A DNA stretch of 64,000 bases. Source: PNON01 sp963757065. Its GTDB lineage: Bacteria; Chloroflexota; Anaerolineae; Anaerolineales; Anaerolineaceae. A program made the translations under genes and the position numbers. This document shows, one piece after another, positions 28,280 through 36,588 of this stretch; within the stretch, counting starts at the first letter, position 1; the number at the start of each line of letters is the position of its first letter. The stretch is taken from NCBI GenBank assembly GCA_963757065.1, contig CAVWQC010000009.1, positions 61,022 to 125,021 on the forward strand, written 5' to 3'. The notes under the pieces were generated by a model. It did not search any database and was not told the origin of the DNA. It saw only the letters and a list, made by a program, of their open reading frames with translations.

Positions 28280-29565
28280 TGAACTGCTATGGTCACTTTG
28301 GTGATCTTGGTTCCAGCAGCCAGATTACCCTCTGCATCGATGGGAGTGACTGCCAGTTTCTGAACTACATCCATTCCTTCGATCACTTCGCCGAGAACAG
28401 TGTAGCGGCCATCCATATTTGCCAGAGGACCGTATGTGATGAACAACTGGCTGCCATTTACAAAACCAACCATTCCAGCTTTGTCAAATTTCAGATCCGG
28501 GACAATTTCAGGGGAAATAATGAACCCTGCAGTCCCATATCCTGTTTCGGTGCGGTCTCCGGTCAAGGCGACTTCGACCTGTGTCGGGTCTCCGCGAATC
28601 ACATTGAAGAACGATGTGTTGTCATACCAGCCCTGTTGGACCAGCCAGACAAACGCGTTCGCAGAGAGAGGAACTTTATCGGTTTGAAGTTTCAAGACAA
28701 TATTGCCCACTTCAGTTTCGATGGTGGCTGTATATTGTTTTCCTGCTTCAAGTACAGTAGTCGGGCATTCAGGGAAAAGGTTCTTTTCTTCCCTGAGTAG
28801 TTTGATCAGGATGCGCATATTGGGGAGATCGATACCTTCCCAAATTCGCCCGTTGACCATGATGAACGGGGTATAACTGACTCCAGCATCCATTGCCTGT
28901 TTTTGATAATCGAGTGCTTTTTGAACAACAGCAGCGCTCTTCATATCGGTTATGAATTGGTCTTTATTTAATCCAAGTGTTTCTGCCTGAGAAACCAGCC
29001 AGGTTTCAAAAGCCGCAGAATCCATGGGGCTCCAGGTGGCTTGCTGCGCAAATATCAGATCAGATAATTCATAAAACTTGCCTTGCATTCCTGCTGCTTC
29101 TACTGCCTGGGTGGCCAGCAGTGAATTAGGGTGAGAGGGCAGCGGGAAGTGGCGAAATACTGCACGTACATCATTCGGGAATTCTTTGAGGAGTTGCTCC
29201 AACACGGGAACAAACTGGGCGCAGTATGGTCATTGATAATCGCTGTATTCCAGAATGGTGACCGCAGCATCTGCTGGACCACGCACCAGGTCGGTTTCAT
29301 TCACCGGCGGGACGTTGGCAACCAGGGCTGCCTGTTCCGCAGTGGGGGGTTGAATGGCGTTTAATCCCTGCTCACAGACAGCCGGTCCCATTGTTGGTAC
29401 CACGGCTGGTTGAGCAACCGCTGGATCAACTGTCGGTTGAACGGGGACAAGTGTGGCTGGCTGGGTCGGTACCACGGTGATCACTGGCTGGCTGGGTATG
29501 CAGGCAGCAAGTACCATCGAGGTAACCACTAATAACAATAAAATTTTCGGTAATGTATGTTTCAT
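28276..29565 (-). CDS. Lipid-anchored DsbA-cyclophilin fusion with an in-frame TGA (likely selenocysteine)
   Basis: One continuous frame of 429 residues interrupted only by TGA at 29232-29230 (codon 112). The order is: lipoprotein signal with VLAAC lipobox, a Pro/Val/Thr linker, a DsbA-like thioredoxin fold, then a cyclophilin-type prolyl isomerase (about 275-429; ETEVGNIVLKL, SFFNVIRGD, DGRYTVLGEVIEGMDVV). Around the TGA the protein reads LEYSDYQ-[TGA]-PYCAQFVPVLEQLL. In DsbA relatives this place is CPYC, so the TGA stands exactly where the reactive first cysteine belongs. All residues after it are typical (VFRHFPLPSHPNSLLATQA). Selenocysteine is the simplest reading. A point mutation or base error from TGC/TGT is the alternative. 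AAAGGAAAAA precedes the start; it overlaps tmk and the PrsW gene by 4 bp each. Confidence 0.8.
29185..29232 (-). promoter_or_regulatory. Candidate bacterial SECIS hairpin after the TGA codon
   Basis: On the reverse strand, GUUG (29203-29200) pairs with CAAC (29196-29193) around the loop GAG; the loop begins 30 nt after the UGA. Outside it, UUUG (29214-29211) can pair with CAAA (29188-29185) across an asymmetric internal loop. Distance and a G at the start of the loop agree with the general description of bacterial SECIS elements, but the stems are short, so support is modest. Confidence 0.4.
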
Positions 29566-30209
29566 TTTTTCCTTTCAGAAACAGGGGTGGCTAATCTTTG
29601 CGTGACAATTCTCCTTAAATCATTTTGGATCGTGTCTTTTGTTTGCCGGGCGTCAATTACCTCCCAGCGGTTTGGTTCAAGATCAACGAGCTGATGATAA
29701 CCGGCTCGAACTCTTTGATGAAATTCTACATCATAATCGTCCAGACGGTTCCATTCTCCACCGCCTTTTTGTCTTCTGTGTAATCCTTCCTCCACTTCCA
29801 GGTCCAGGAGGAGTGTCAGGTCGGGTTTCAATCCACCTGTGACAAAATGTAGCAGCTTATTCAAAAAATCAAGGTCCGTCTGGTGCCCATAACCCTGGTA
29901 AGCCAGGGTGGAATCGGCATATCTGTCGCAGATCACGACTTTTCCAGCTTCCAGTGCGGGACGAATGACCTGTTCAACTATCTGAACACGCGATGCCTGG
30001 AACAGCAAAATTTCGGTGCGTGGATTCATGCCTTTGTTTGCCAGATCCATGATGACATTCCGCACCTGGTCGCCAATTAAGGTGCCGCCCGGTTCACGGG
30101 TAGTCAGCACATCATGGCCACAGGAGCGCAGATATTCTGCCAGCGGAGTGATCTGTCCGGTCTTTCCACTGCCATCCGGGCCTTCCAGGGTGATAAAGTA
30201 CCCGCTCAT
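29562..30209 (-). CDS. tmk: Thymidylate kinase
   Basis: Phosphorylates dTMP to dTDP, an essential step in DNA precursor synthesis. The P-loop is EGPDGSGKTGQ, followed by the dTMP-binding TTREPGGTLIGDQVR segment, DRYADSTLAYQGYG, and the lid-region arginines (GLHRRQKGGGEWNR). Length of 215 residues is normal. Its ends overlap the R3H ATPase gene (30206-30209) and the DsbA-cyclophilin gene (29562-29565) by 4 bp each, so this is a tightly coupled operon. Confidence 0.96.
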   Translation of the reverse strand: MSGYFITLEGPDGSGKTGQITPLAEYLRSCGHDVLTTREPGGTLIGDQVRNVIMDLANKGMNPRTEILLFQASRVQIVEQVIRPALEAGKVVICDRYADSTLAYQGYGHQTDLDFLNKLLHFVTGGLKPDLTLLLDLEVEEGLHRRQKGGGEWNRLDDYDVEFHQRVRAGYHQLVDLEPNRWEVIDARQTKDTIQNDLRRIVTQRLATPVSERKK

Positions 30210-31846
30210 TCTCTAAATATCCTCACCCGGCGATACGGTTCCTTCCCGTAGGATTGGGAAACGAGCTGGTTCTGCTTGGCAAGCTCGTGCTGCAGTCGCC
30301 TGATCGTCGCAGCAGCCGGGGGTAGATCCACATACCGCTCGCCATTCATCACAGCATTGATCGCAGCCTGGGTCTGTTGGACGGTCGCATCCATCATCAC
30401 GGAGGTGCCGTTATTATCATCCAGGTTGAAGATGTCTGCCATGAATTGCTCCATCTGGCTGACTGTATTGGCCCGCAGTACATAGACCGGCATTCCCCGG
30501 TCTTCGGCATCCATGATGGTCGCCTGCCGGTTGCGGTAATATGCACGTAAAGTGATCAGCGCCTGGGCATCAGCAATATCCCGCACTACCACCACTGGAA
30601 CTCCCAGCCGCTTGGCTGCCTGGGTCAATCTGTTTCGCGCGACTCCATAGGGATAGATGCGAATGGGTTGATCCGGGCGGATCTTATCAATCCCATTGCC
30701 GGGTTCCTGCGATCTCGAAGAACCGTTCTGCACTGCCACGCCTGATGCTTCCTGGCGCCGGTATCCCTGGCTGGAAATCTCCTGCCCAAAATCGCCTCCC
30801 CGCCGGACAGGTTTTCCACCTGGACGGTTGGATGCCTGAGGCGGTGGCGCCTGCATTTCGGTACCGATGCTGCCGTCATCCTTCCGATAGCGAAGCTGAG
30901 CCGGTTCGGGATATCCGCGAACCAATGCATCCACAGCCCCCGCAACATCCGGATGGACAGCCACCCGATCACGATCCAGAATCTCGATCAATACATCAAA
31001 TGTAGGTGGAGCACGTCGCTCGAGCACTGTTTTCTGGGTTCCACGGCGCCGGGCTTCTTCATCAGAGAGCGTGACCGATTCGATCCCGCCGATCAGATCA
31101 GAGAGAGTGGGATTCAATAATAAGTTCTCGAGAGTCCGGCCATGGGCAGTGCCGATCAACTGGACACCGCGTTCAGCAATGGTTCTGGCTGCTGCGGCTT
31201 CCAACTCCCGGCCGATCTCATCAATGACGATCACCTCCGGGTTGTGATTCTCGACCGCTTCGATCATCACCTCGTGCTGTAGTGAAGGCCGGGCAACCTG
31301 CATCCGGCGCGCCTGGCCAACAGCGGGATGCGGCACATCGCCATCACCCCCAATTTCGTTGGAGGTGTCGACAATGATCACCCGGCGGTTCTCAGCCAGC
31401 ATTCTTGCTGCTTCGCGCAGCATGGTGGTTTTGCCGATGCCGGGTTTGCCCAGCAGAAGCAGACTTTTGCCCGACTCGATCAAATCCTGGATAATATCTA
31501 TGGTTCCATAGACTGCCCGACCCACCCGGCAGGTAAGGCCCACGATCTGGTTATGCCGGTTGCGCAATGCTGATATTCTATGAAGTGTTCTTTCCAATCC
31601 GGCGCGGTTATCTGCATCAAAATCACCGAGATGCTTCACCACTGCCGTAATATCTGCGCTGGTCACTTCGCGGTCCAGCAGTTTAATTTCTCCAGCGACG
31701 AAGCGGGCAGTGGGCGGCCGGCCAAGATCCATGATGATCTCGATCAGATTATCACTGTTATTCGCTTTCGAGACCGCATCTGCGATCTCAGGCGGAAGTA
31801 CTCCCATGAGTATGTGTAGATCGTCTGTTATTCTTCTTTGTGTCAT
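30206..31846 (-). CDS. YCF45/SpoIIIAA-like AAA ATPase with R3H domain
   Basis: A 546-residue protein. The ATPase domain (about 115-320) shows LLLGKPGIGKTTMLREAAR (Walker A), RVIIVDTSNEIGGDGDVPHPAVGQARRMQV and VIVIDEIGRELEAAAART (Walker B), all typical of the stage III sporulation protein AA / chloroplast Ycf45 group. A low-complexity Gln/Arg/Gly linker follows (about 340-400). The C-terminus has a region with RLTQAAKRLGVPVVVV and an R3H-type nucleic-acid-binding module ending QSYGKEPYRRVRIF. Plant and cyanobacterial relatives affect organelle or photosynthesis functions; no role is known in this phylum. It lies between a GNAT-like gene and tmk. Confidence 0.85.
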   Translation of the reverse strand: MTQRRITDDLHILMGVLPPEIADAVSKANNSDNLIEIIMDLGRPPTARFVAGEIKLLDREVTSADITAVVKHLGDFDADNRAGLERTLHRISALRNRHNQIVGLTCRVGRAVYGTIDIIQDLIESGKSLLLLGKPGIGKTTMLREAARMLAENRRVIIVDTSNEIGGDGDVPHPAVGQARRMQVARPSLQHEVMIEAVENHNPEVIVIDEIGRELEAAAARTIAERGVQLIGTAHGRTLENLLLNPTLSDLIGGIESVTLSDEEARRRGTQKTVLERRAPPTFDVLIEILDRDRVAVHPDVAGAVDALVRGYPEPAQLRYRKDDGSIGTEMQAPPPQASNRPGGKPVRRGGDFGQEISSQGYRRQEASGVAVQNGSSRSQEPGNGIDKIRPDQPIRIYPYGVARNRLTQAAKRLGVPVVVVRDIADAQALITLRAYYRNRQATIMDAEDRGMPVYVLRANTVSQMEQFMADIFNLDDNNGTSVMMDATVQQTQAAINAVMNGERYVDLPPAAATIRRLQHELAKQNQLVSQSYGKEPYRRVRIFRE

Positions 31847-31851
31847 ATTGA

Positions 31852-32787
31852 TTAAGCCTGTTTACTGGTCTCAGAGTGGGCGACCGGCGCACTTGGTTTG
31901 ACCCCGGTTTTTTCAAACGCGGGCATTCTAATAGGGCTCAGTTCCTTATCCATTACCGCCAGATGGCGTACCATCAGTGCCTGGCGTGGACTAGCCAAAA
32001 CGGGTAACTCTTCCAAGGCTGATTCGATCCATGCCTGGTACGACCGCACACAGATATATATAGTTGTAGTACATTTTTTACTGATCGTGTTTAATAGATC
32101 CATTAATAATCCGGGAACATTCTCCGTCTCCGGGTGAATGAAAGGCTGCACCCATAGACCTTCCCGGCCTTGAATAATTTCTGCATATCCGGTGATGGTA
32201 CCCTCGGTCCGCCTGAGAAAACCATCCAGTTTCCGATCAAATAACGGTTCCACCGGCTGAACAAGGGCAGGGATGAGCGACTGGCATAATGTTTTAATGC
32301 CTATGGAGTCTCGATCCATTACTGTCTGCCAGGTTCCCACCGGTACTTCGAACCCGGGCAAATGACTGCTGGTTGTGTTGGGTTGGAACTTCCAGATCCT
32401 CTGCCAGGCATATACCGAAAAGCCGCTCTTACGTAAAGCATCAAAGTATTGCGAATGCTCATCTGCATCCACCAGCAGGTGGAAGGTACCCCAGGTACCT
32501 GCTTGAACAGCCAGGTGATCCATCATCTCTGTCAATTGAGGAGAAAAGATTCCCCTTCCCGGAGAGATGAATGAAAGATGTGAAGATCGGTTATTTCCGG
32601 AATGCGTGATCTGCCCAATAATGGATATGTTACCCGCTTCTTCACTGATCGCCGTGTAGATGCCCTTAGCCGGATTGAGGTATTCGAGGAAGGCACTTGC
32701 CCTGAGCGGGTTCCCGCGCGTGAGCAGTTGGACGGTATCCAGCGGCAGCACATGTTCACGGAACCGGCGTAATGCAGGTAAATCCAA
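31852..32787 (-). CDS. GNAT-like protein, uncharacterised
   Basis: A 311-residue soluble protein. I see the alternating pattern of an acetyltransferase-like fold in two halves: IYTAISEEAGNISIIGQI, then a variable segment, and a later HLLVDADEHSQYFDALRKSGFSVYAWQRIW, reminiscent of the loop-helix end of a GNAT domain. A second half ends with YICVRSYQAWIESALEELPV. No acetyl-CoA loop (R/QxxGxG/A) is clear, so activity is uncertain. It begins 14 bp after pdxT and ends 5 bp before the R3H ATPase, so it belongs to the same operon. Confidence 0.6.
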   Translation of the reverse strand: MDLPALRRFREHVLPLDTVQLLTRGNPLRASAFLEYLNPAKGIYTAISEEAGNISIIGQITHSGNNRSSHLSFISPGRGIFSPQLTEMMDHLAVQAGTWGTFHLLVDADEHSQYFDALRKSGFSVYAWQRIWKFQPNTTSSHLPGFEVPVGTWQTVMDRDSIGIKTLCQSLIPALVQPVEPLFDRKLDGFLRRTEGTITGYAEIIQGREGLWVQPFIHPETENVPGLLMDLLNTISKKCTTTIYICVRSYQAWIESALEELPVLASPRQALMVRHLAVMDKELSPIRMPAFEKTGVKPSAPVAHSETSKQA

Positions 32788-32801
32788 AAGGTCAACTGAT
32801 C

Positions 32802-33389
32802 TTAATCCGATTTTGACATCTCCATGAAAAATTGATGGAAACGATCGTCCAAAGTCAATTCGGGGTGAAAGGAAGTTGCCAGAAGATGTCCTTCCCTTGC
32901 AGCCACGATCTTTCCGTTCCCGAGCTGAGCCAGAACCTCCACCTTCCCATTCACCGATTCAATCAACGGCGCGCGGATGAACACAGCGTGGTAGGGCTTA
33001 TTACCTTTCTCTACTATTGCCAGGGCAGGAACATTCAAGTCCACTTCAAAGCTGTCCACCTGGCGGCCAAAAGCGTTTCGCTCCACAACAATATCCATTA
33101 ATTCAAGTAGAGGCTGGTGGCGATGAGCATCTTTTGAAAGAAAGATGGCTCCCGCACAGGTTCCCCAGATGGCATGTTTTTTTCCAAACTCCTTGAGGGG
33201 TTCCATCAAGTCATAAGCGACAGCCAGTTTGCCAATGGTTGTAGATTCCCCGCCGGGAATGATCAAACCATCCAATCCGGCCAGCTGCTGTGGAAGACGA
33301 ACTTCGCGTGTCTCTGCACCGATCCTTTGGAGTGCGTGGATATGCTCGATCACATCGCCCTGTAAAGCCAGTACCCCGATCACAACCAT
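32802..33389 (-). CDS. pdxT: Pyridoxal 5'-phosphate synthase, glutaminase subunit PdxT
   Basis: Supplies ammonia to PdxS for the DXP-independent synthesis of pyridoxal phosphate. It begins VVIGVLALQGDVIEHI, has the class I amidotransferase nucleophile in WGTCAGAIFLS, and the His-x-Glu pair in TSFHPELTLD. The ATG at 33389 follows the pdxS stop by 2 bp and gives the normal family N-terminus; the longer open frame to 33464 would only add residues overlapping pdxS. Next to pdxS as usual. Confidence 0.95.
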   Translation of the reverse strand: MVVIGVLALQGDVIEHIHALQRIGAETREVRLPQQLAGLDGLIIPGGESTTIGKLAVAYDLMEPLKEFGKKHAIWGTCAGAIFLSKDAHRHQPLLELMDIVVERNAFGRQVDSFEVDLNVPALAIVEKGNKPYHAVFIRAPLIESVNGKVEVLAQLGNGKIVAAREGHLLATSFHPELTLDDRFHQFFMEMSKSD

Positions 33390-33393
33390 GAAA

Positions 33394-34281
33394 CTACCAG
33401 CCTCGTGTTGCGATAAGTTCCTGATCCGGAATGGATGAGATCTGCCGTCCGACCATGGGTTCACCCAGGTTGCGGCTGACTTCTGCCAGGATGGCAGCGT
33501 CTTTGAAGTGCGTGGTGGCTTTTACAATTGCAGCGGCGCGTTTGGCAGGATCACCGGATTTGAATATTCCGGATCCCACAAATACACCATCAACACCCAG
33601 CTGCATCATCAAGGCCGCATCCGCTGGTGTGGCAATGCCGCCCGCAGCGAAGTTGACCACAGGCATCCGCCCCAATTTTTTGGTTTCAACGAGCAGTTCA
33701 TATGGCGCACCCAATTCCTTGGCCATGGCCATCAGTTCTTCTTCGGGCATGTTCTGCAATTTGCGGATATCTCCCAGCACCGAGCGTGCGTGGCGAACCG
33801 CTTCCACAACATCACCGGTACCTGCTTCACCCTTGGTGCGGATCATGGCCGCGCCTTCGCCTAACCTGCGCAGCGCTTCGCCCAAATTGCGACAGCCGCA
33901 TACGAAAGGTACTTTGAAATCGTGCTTGTAAATGTGGTGCGCTTCATCTGCTGGGGTTAAAACCTCGGATTCATCGATATAATCCACGCCGATCGATTCG
34001 AGGATCTGTGCCTCCACGAAATGCCCGATGCGGCATTTCGCCATGACCGGGATCGTGACGGTATCCATGATCTTCATGATCAGGTCCGGATCGCTCATGC
34101 GGGCTACACCGCCTGAAGCCCTAATATCTGCTGGAACCCGTTCCAACGCCATGACGGCGCAAGCGCCGGCATCTTCAGCGATCTTTGCGTGCTCGGGAGT
34201 GACCACATCCATGATCACACCGCCTTTTAACATCTGTGCCAAACCTTTTTTGATTGCGAATGTTGCTGTTTGCTGCTCCAT
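33394..34281 (-). CDS. pdxS: Pyridoxal 5'-phosphate synthase, lyase subunit PdxS
   Basis: Builds pyridoxal phosphate from ribose 5-phosphate, glyceraldehyde 3-phosphate and ammonia from PdxT. Very strongly conserved TIM barrel: GLAQMLKGGVIMDV, ACAVMALERVPADIR, the catalytic lysine in VMAKCRIGHFVEAQIL, and RTKGEAGTGDVVEAVRHAR with the second lysine. An AGGAGGAAGTA site precedes the start. It is the first gene of the reverse operon that runs to dedA, so a promoter should lie in the 170-bp gap above 34281. Confidence 0.97.
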   Translation of the reverse strand: MEQQTATFAIKKGLAQMLKGGVIMDVVTPEHAKIAEDAGACAVMALERVPADIRASGGVARMSDPDLIMKIMDTVTIPVMAKCRIGHFVEAQILESIGVDYIDESEVLTPADEAHHIYKHDFKVPFVCGCRNLGEALRRLGEGAAMIRTKGEAGTGDVVEAVRHARSVLGDIRKLQNMPEEELMAMAKELGAPYELLVETKKLGRMPVVNFAAGGIATPADAALMMQLGVDGVFVGSGIFKSGDPAKRAAAIVKATTHFKDAAILAEVSRNLGEPMVGRQISSIPDQELIATRGW

Positions 34282-34451
34282 TACTTCCTCCTGAAAACAT
34301 ATTACGTCTTTGTAATTTTACCACGCTGGCGGGATTAATATCGTCACTGAGGAAATGTACAAAGTCCCTCATTTCTCGAGGGCATTGTGTTTAATTAATA
34401 ATGTCTAGTAATTCTAAAAATCGGGTAAATTTACTGCCCTATAAACCAGCC

Positions 34452-34799
34452 TTACCCCCCGGCGCGGGCAAGGTCGAGTGTTTCCACAGCATGGCGCAAG
34501 TGTGGAATGACGATGCTGCCGCCCACCACCAGAGCCACATTGAAAGCGTCATATAGCTCTGCGTCCGTCCAGCCTGCTTCAACGCATTGCAAAATATGAT
34601 AATCGATGCAATCGTTGCAGCGCAGTACCATTGAAGCGGTCAATCCCAATAATTCCTTGGTTTTCCCATCTAATGCGCCATCGTTGTATGCACATGAATC
34701 GAGGTTATAGAAGCGTTTGATCCCCAGGTGATCGATGTTGGCAATCCGGTCATTCATCTTTTTACGGTATTGTGAAAATTCGTCCAGGCGGGATGTCAT
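34452..34799 (-). CDS. Carboxymuconolactone decarboxylase-family protein (AhpD-like)
   Basis: A 115-residue all-helical protein with the redox motif CNDCIDYH, where the CxxC pair and nearby histidine form the active site in AhpD-like alkylhydroperoxidases. The protein continues LQCVEAGWTDAELYDAFNVALVVGG, the family's second conserved block. It probably reduces peroxides or acts in related oxidative-stress reactions. It follows the phosphatase gene on the same strand after 24 bp. Confidence 0.88.
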   Translation of the reverse strand: MTSRLDEFSQYRKKMNDRIANIDHLGIKRFYNLDSCAYNDGALDGKTKELLGLTASMVLRCNDCIDYHILQCVEAGWTDAELYDAFNVALVVGGSIVIPHLRHAVETLDLARAGG

Positions 34800-34823
34800 A
34801 ATCAGCCTTTCATTAGGATGAGG

Positions 34824-35510
34824 TTACCAGGTTACCAGTTCGTCGCGCAGGTGGCTCAACCTGTTGATATATACAGCATTCACATCCTCCCCGGTGATAT
34901 CCAGACAGGTGATGCTGACATTATTCAATGTGAACCAGAAATGGGGTGGACGCTCCTGGTGAAGCAGACCGAAGAAGAAATGGTTGAAAAATCCCTGATG
35001 GCTGATCAGGGCAATGACCTGGTTCCTGTCGCCATGTTTGCTGTTCAGGTCAGAGATCAATCGCCTTGCCCGTTCAACTCGCTCGCTGACTGTTTCAAAG
35101 GGACGGTTCCACCAGCCGGTTTCGTTGAGGTTTTCGGGCAGGGTCAGTTCCGGGTATTTTGCCTGCAATTCTGCCGGCGTATAACCGGGTAACCCGACAG
35201 GTTGGTTGGTTTCTTCATCATCCAGGTAAACCCCGCCGGATTCGTGCATATCGAGAAAACCGTTCAGGGGTAAATTCAAATTTCGGGATAACGGGATTGC
35301 CGTCTGGATGGCACGCTGCATCAGGCTGGAATAGATGACATCGATATGGAAGTCATCCTGATTATCGAGCAAAAAATTAGCCAGCACTTCAGCCTGCTGG
35401 CGTCCAATGGTGGTTAACTCCGGGTCAAAATGCCTGCCGATGCGGGAATCAGTCTCCCATTGGAGGGCATTATTCGATGATTGTGCATGCCTGATGTAAT
35501 AAATGCGCAT
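34824..35510 (-). CDS. Histidine phosphatase-family protein
   Basis: A 228-residue phosphoglycerate-mutase-like phosphatase. The catalytic histidine is in IYYIRHAQSSNN, another arginine in SSLMQRAIQTAIPL, and the second histidine near the end in IALISHQGFFNHF. The insertion between them (about 80-125) contains HESGGVYLDDEET, which often carries the proton donor glutamate. Substrate unknown. It precedes the AhpD-like gene. Confidence 0.88.
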   Translation of the reverse strand: MRIYYIRHAQSSNNALQWETDSRIGRHFDPELTTIGRQQAEVLANFLLDNQDDFHIDVIYSSLMQRAIQTAIPLSRNLNLPLNGFLDMHESGGVYLDDEETNQPVGLPGYTPAELQAKYPELTLPENLNETGWWNRPFETVSERVERARRLISDLNSKHGDRNQVIALISHQGFFNHFFFGLLHQERPPHFWFTLNNVSITCLDITGEDVNAVYINRLSHLRDELVTW

Positions 35511-35525
35511 GGCAGCGATGGACCT

Positions 35526-35840
35526 CTACTCTGGTTTTTTGACCAGTTCCTTGATCTTTTCCAAAATATCCTGATACGGTTTCAGCTTTGAATTCTGGTC
35601 TTCGAGAAGTTGTTTCTCTGCGGTGGCCCTTCCCTTGCCGGCTTTAAAGTTGGAATTGTTCAACTGGGAAATGGCTCGCGCCTGAAATTGGACGCTGAGT
35701 GACCTCAAGTCCAATGCAACCTGGTTTTCCAGGTGGGTTAGTTTCTCGGTCCATTCTTTTTGAGCTGTCTCTTCCGGGTCTTTGGGCTGATTTGCAGTCA
35801 GTTCAGCCAGTTCATGTTGATATTGAGCGGGTGTTTTCAT
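35526..35840 (-). CDS. Small helical protein, unknown function
   Basis: A 104-residue charged protein predicted to be helical, with a coiled-coil-like stretch (EWTEKLTHLENQVALDL) and a Lys-rich end. No cysteines, no membrane helix. The GGGAGGAGAAT site before the ATG is strong, so I believe the gene is real. It sits 15 bp upstream of the phosphatase gene on the same strand. Confidence 0.6.
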   Translation of the reverse strand: MKTPAQYQHELAELTANQPKDPEETAQKEWTEKLTHLENQVALDLRSLSVQFQARAISQLNNSNFKAGKGRATAEKQLLEDQNSKLKPYQDILEKIKELVKKPE

Positions 35841-35951
35841 ATTCTCCTCCCGTGGCGTTTTATCATTTATATCCTATACCATTATACGGGATTTGGAATT
35901 TTTCCGAAACGAATTGTAACACTTCATAAAACACAGATACTACAAAAATGA

Positions 35952-36018
35952 TGCGCGGCACGAAAATGGTTTATGGAAAATAATGCGGCTTTTCCATAAG
36001 GATTTCCCGTACCGCGCA
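35952..36018. repeat. Long two-stem intergenic hairpin
   Basis: Outer stem TGCGCGG (35952-35958) pairs with CCGCGCA (36012-36018), continuing past one mismatch as ACG/CGT. An inner perfect ten-base stem, TTATGGAAAA (35971-35980) with TTTTCCATAA (35990-35999), closes the nine-base loop TAATGCGGC. No T run follows on either side. It could be a mobile-repeat (REP/MITE-like) unit, an RNA gene or a structured leader of the 35840 gene. Confidence 0.5.
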
Positions 36019-36050
36019 ATGATGACTGATCAACAACTGGTATGTGTTGG

Positions 36051-36446
36051 TTACTTTACTACAGTATAGACATTAAACTTCGGGGGTTTCTCTAAATGCT
36101 TTTTTACAGCACATTGATCGGCTGATCGGATCAAGGCATCATAATACTTTGCCGGAAAACTTTCCGGTACTTGAATTTCCAGCGCAATATTCTCCACCAT
36201 GCCTGTCAACGGGTTGGATTCCGTTTTTTCAATGATCTTTATTCCCTCCACAGGCAGTCCGCGCTGTTTGCAAAAACCCAGAACATATATCCCGGCACAG
36301 GTACCTATGGATGCCAGAAACAATCCGAATGGTGCAGGCGCTGACCCTTCACCGCCACCCATGGGGGGTTGGTCGGTTTTCACTGTAAATCCACTAAAAT
36401 GGGCGTCCACTTTCGCCCCACCCGGAAAATCTATTACCATTTCCAT
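36051..36446 (-). CDS. OsmC-family peroxiredoxin-like protein
   Basis: A 131-residue OsmC/Ohr-type protein. It begins MVIDFPGGAKVDAHFSG and has the conserved cysteine in GTCAGIYVLGFCKQRGLPVEG; the second active cysteine is near the C-terminus in ADQCAVKKHLEKPP. Members reduce organic hydroperoxides with thiols, in line with the AhpD-like gene nearby. A GGAGGCTTAAA site supports the start. Confidence 0.88.
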   Translation of the reverse strand: MEMVIDFPGGAKVDAHFSGFTVKTDQPPMGGGEGSAPAPFGLFLASIGTCAGIYVLGFCKQRGLPVEGIKIIEKTESNPLTGMVENIALEIQVPESFPAKYYDALIRSADQCAVKKHLEKPPKFNVYTVVK

Positions 36447-36588
36447 TTTAAGCCTCCATTTATTTTCTTAATTCTTAGATGACAATTACACTAAAAAGAT
36501 GTAATTTAACCTTTATCAGGATGATAATCCTTGTATAACGGATAAGTGCCACTTTTCAATTTCATAGTATTCATTTATCCTTACAAAT

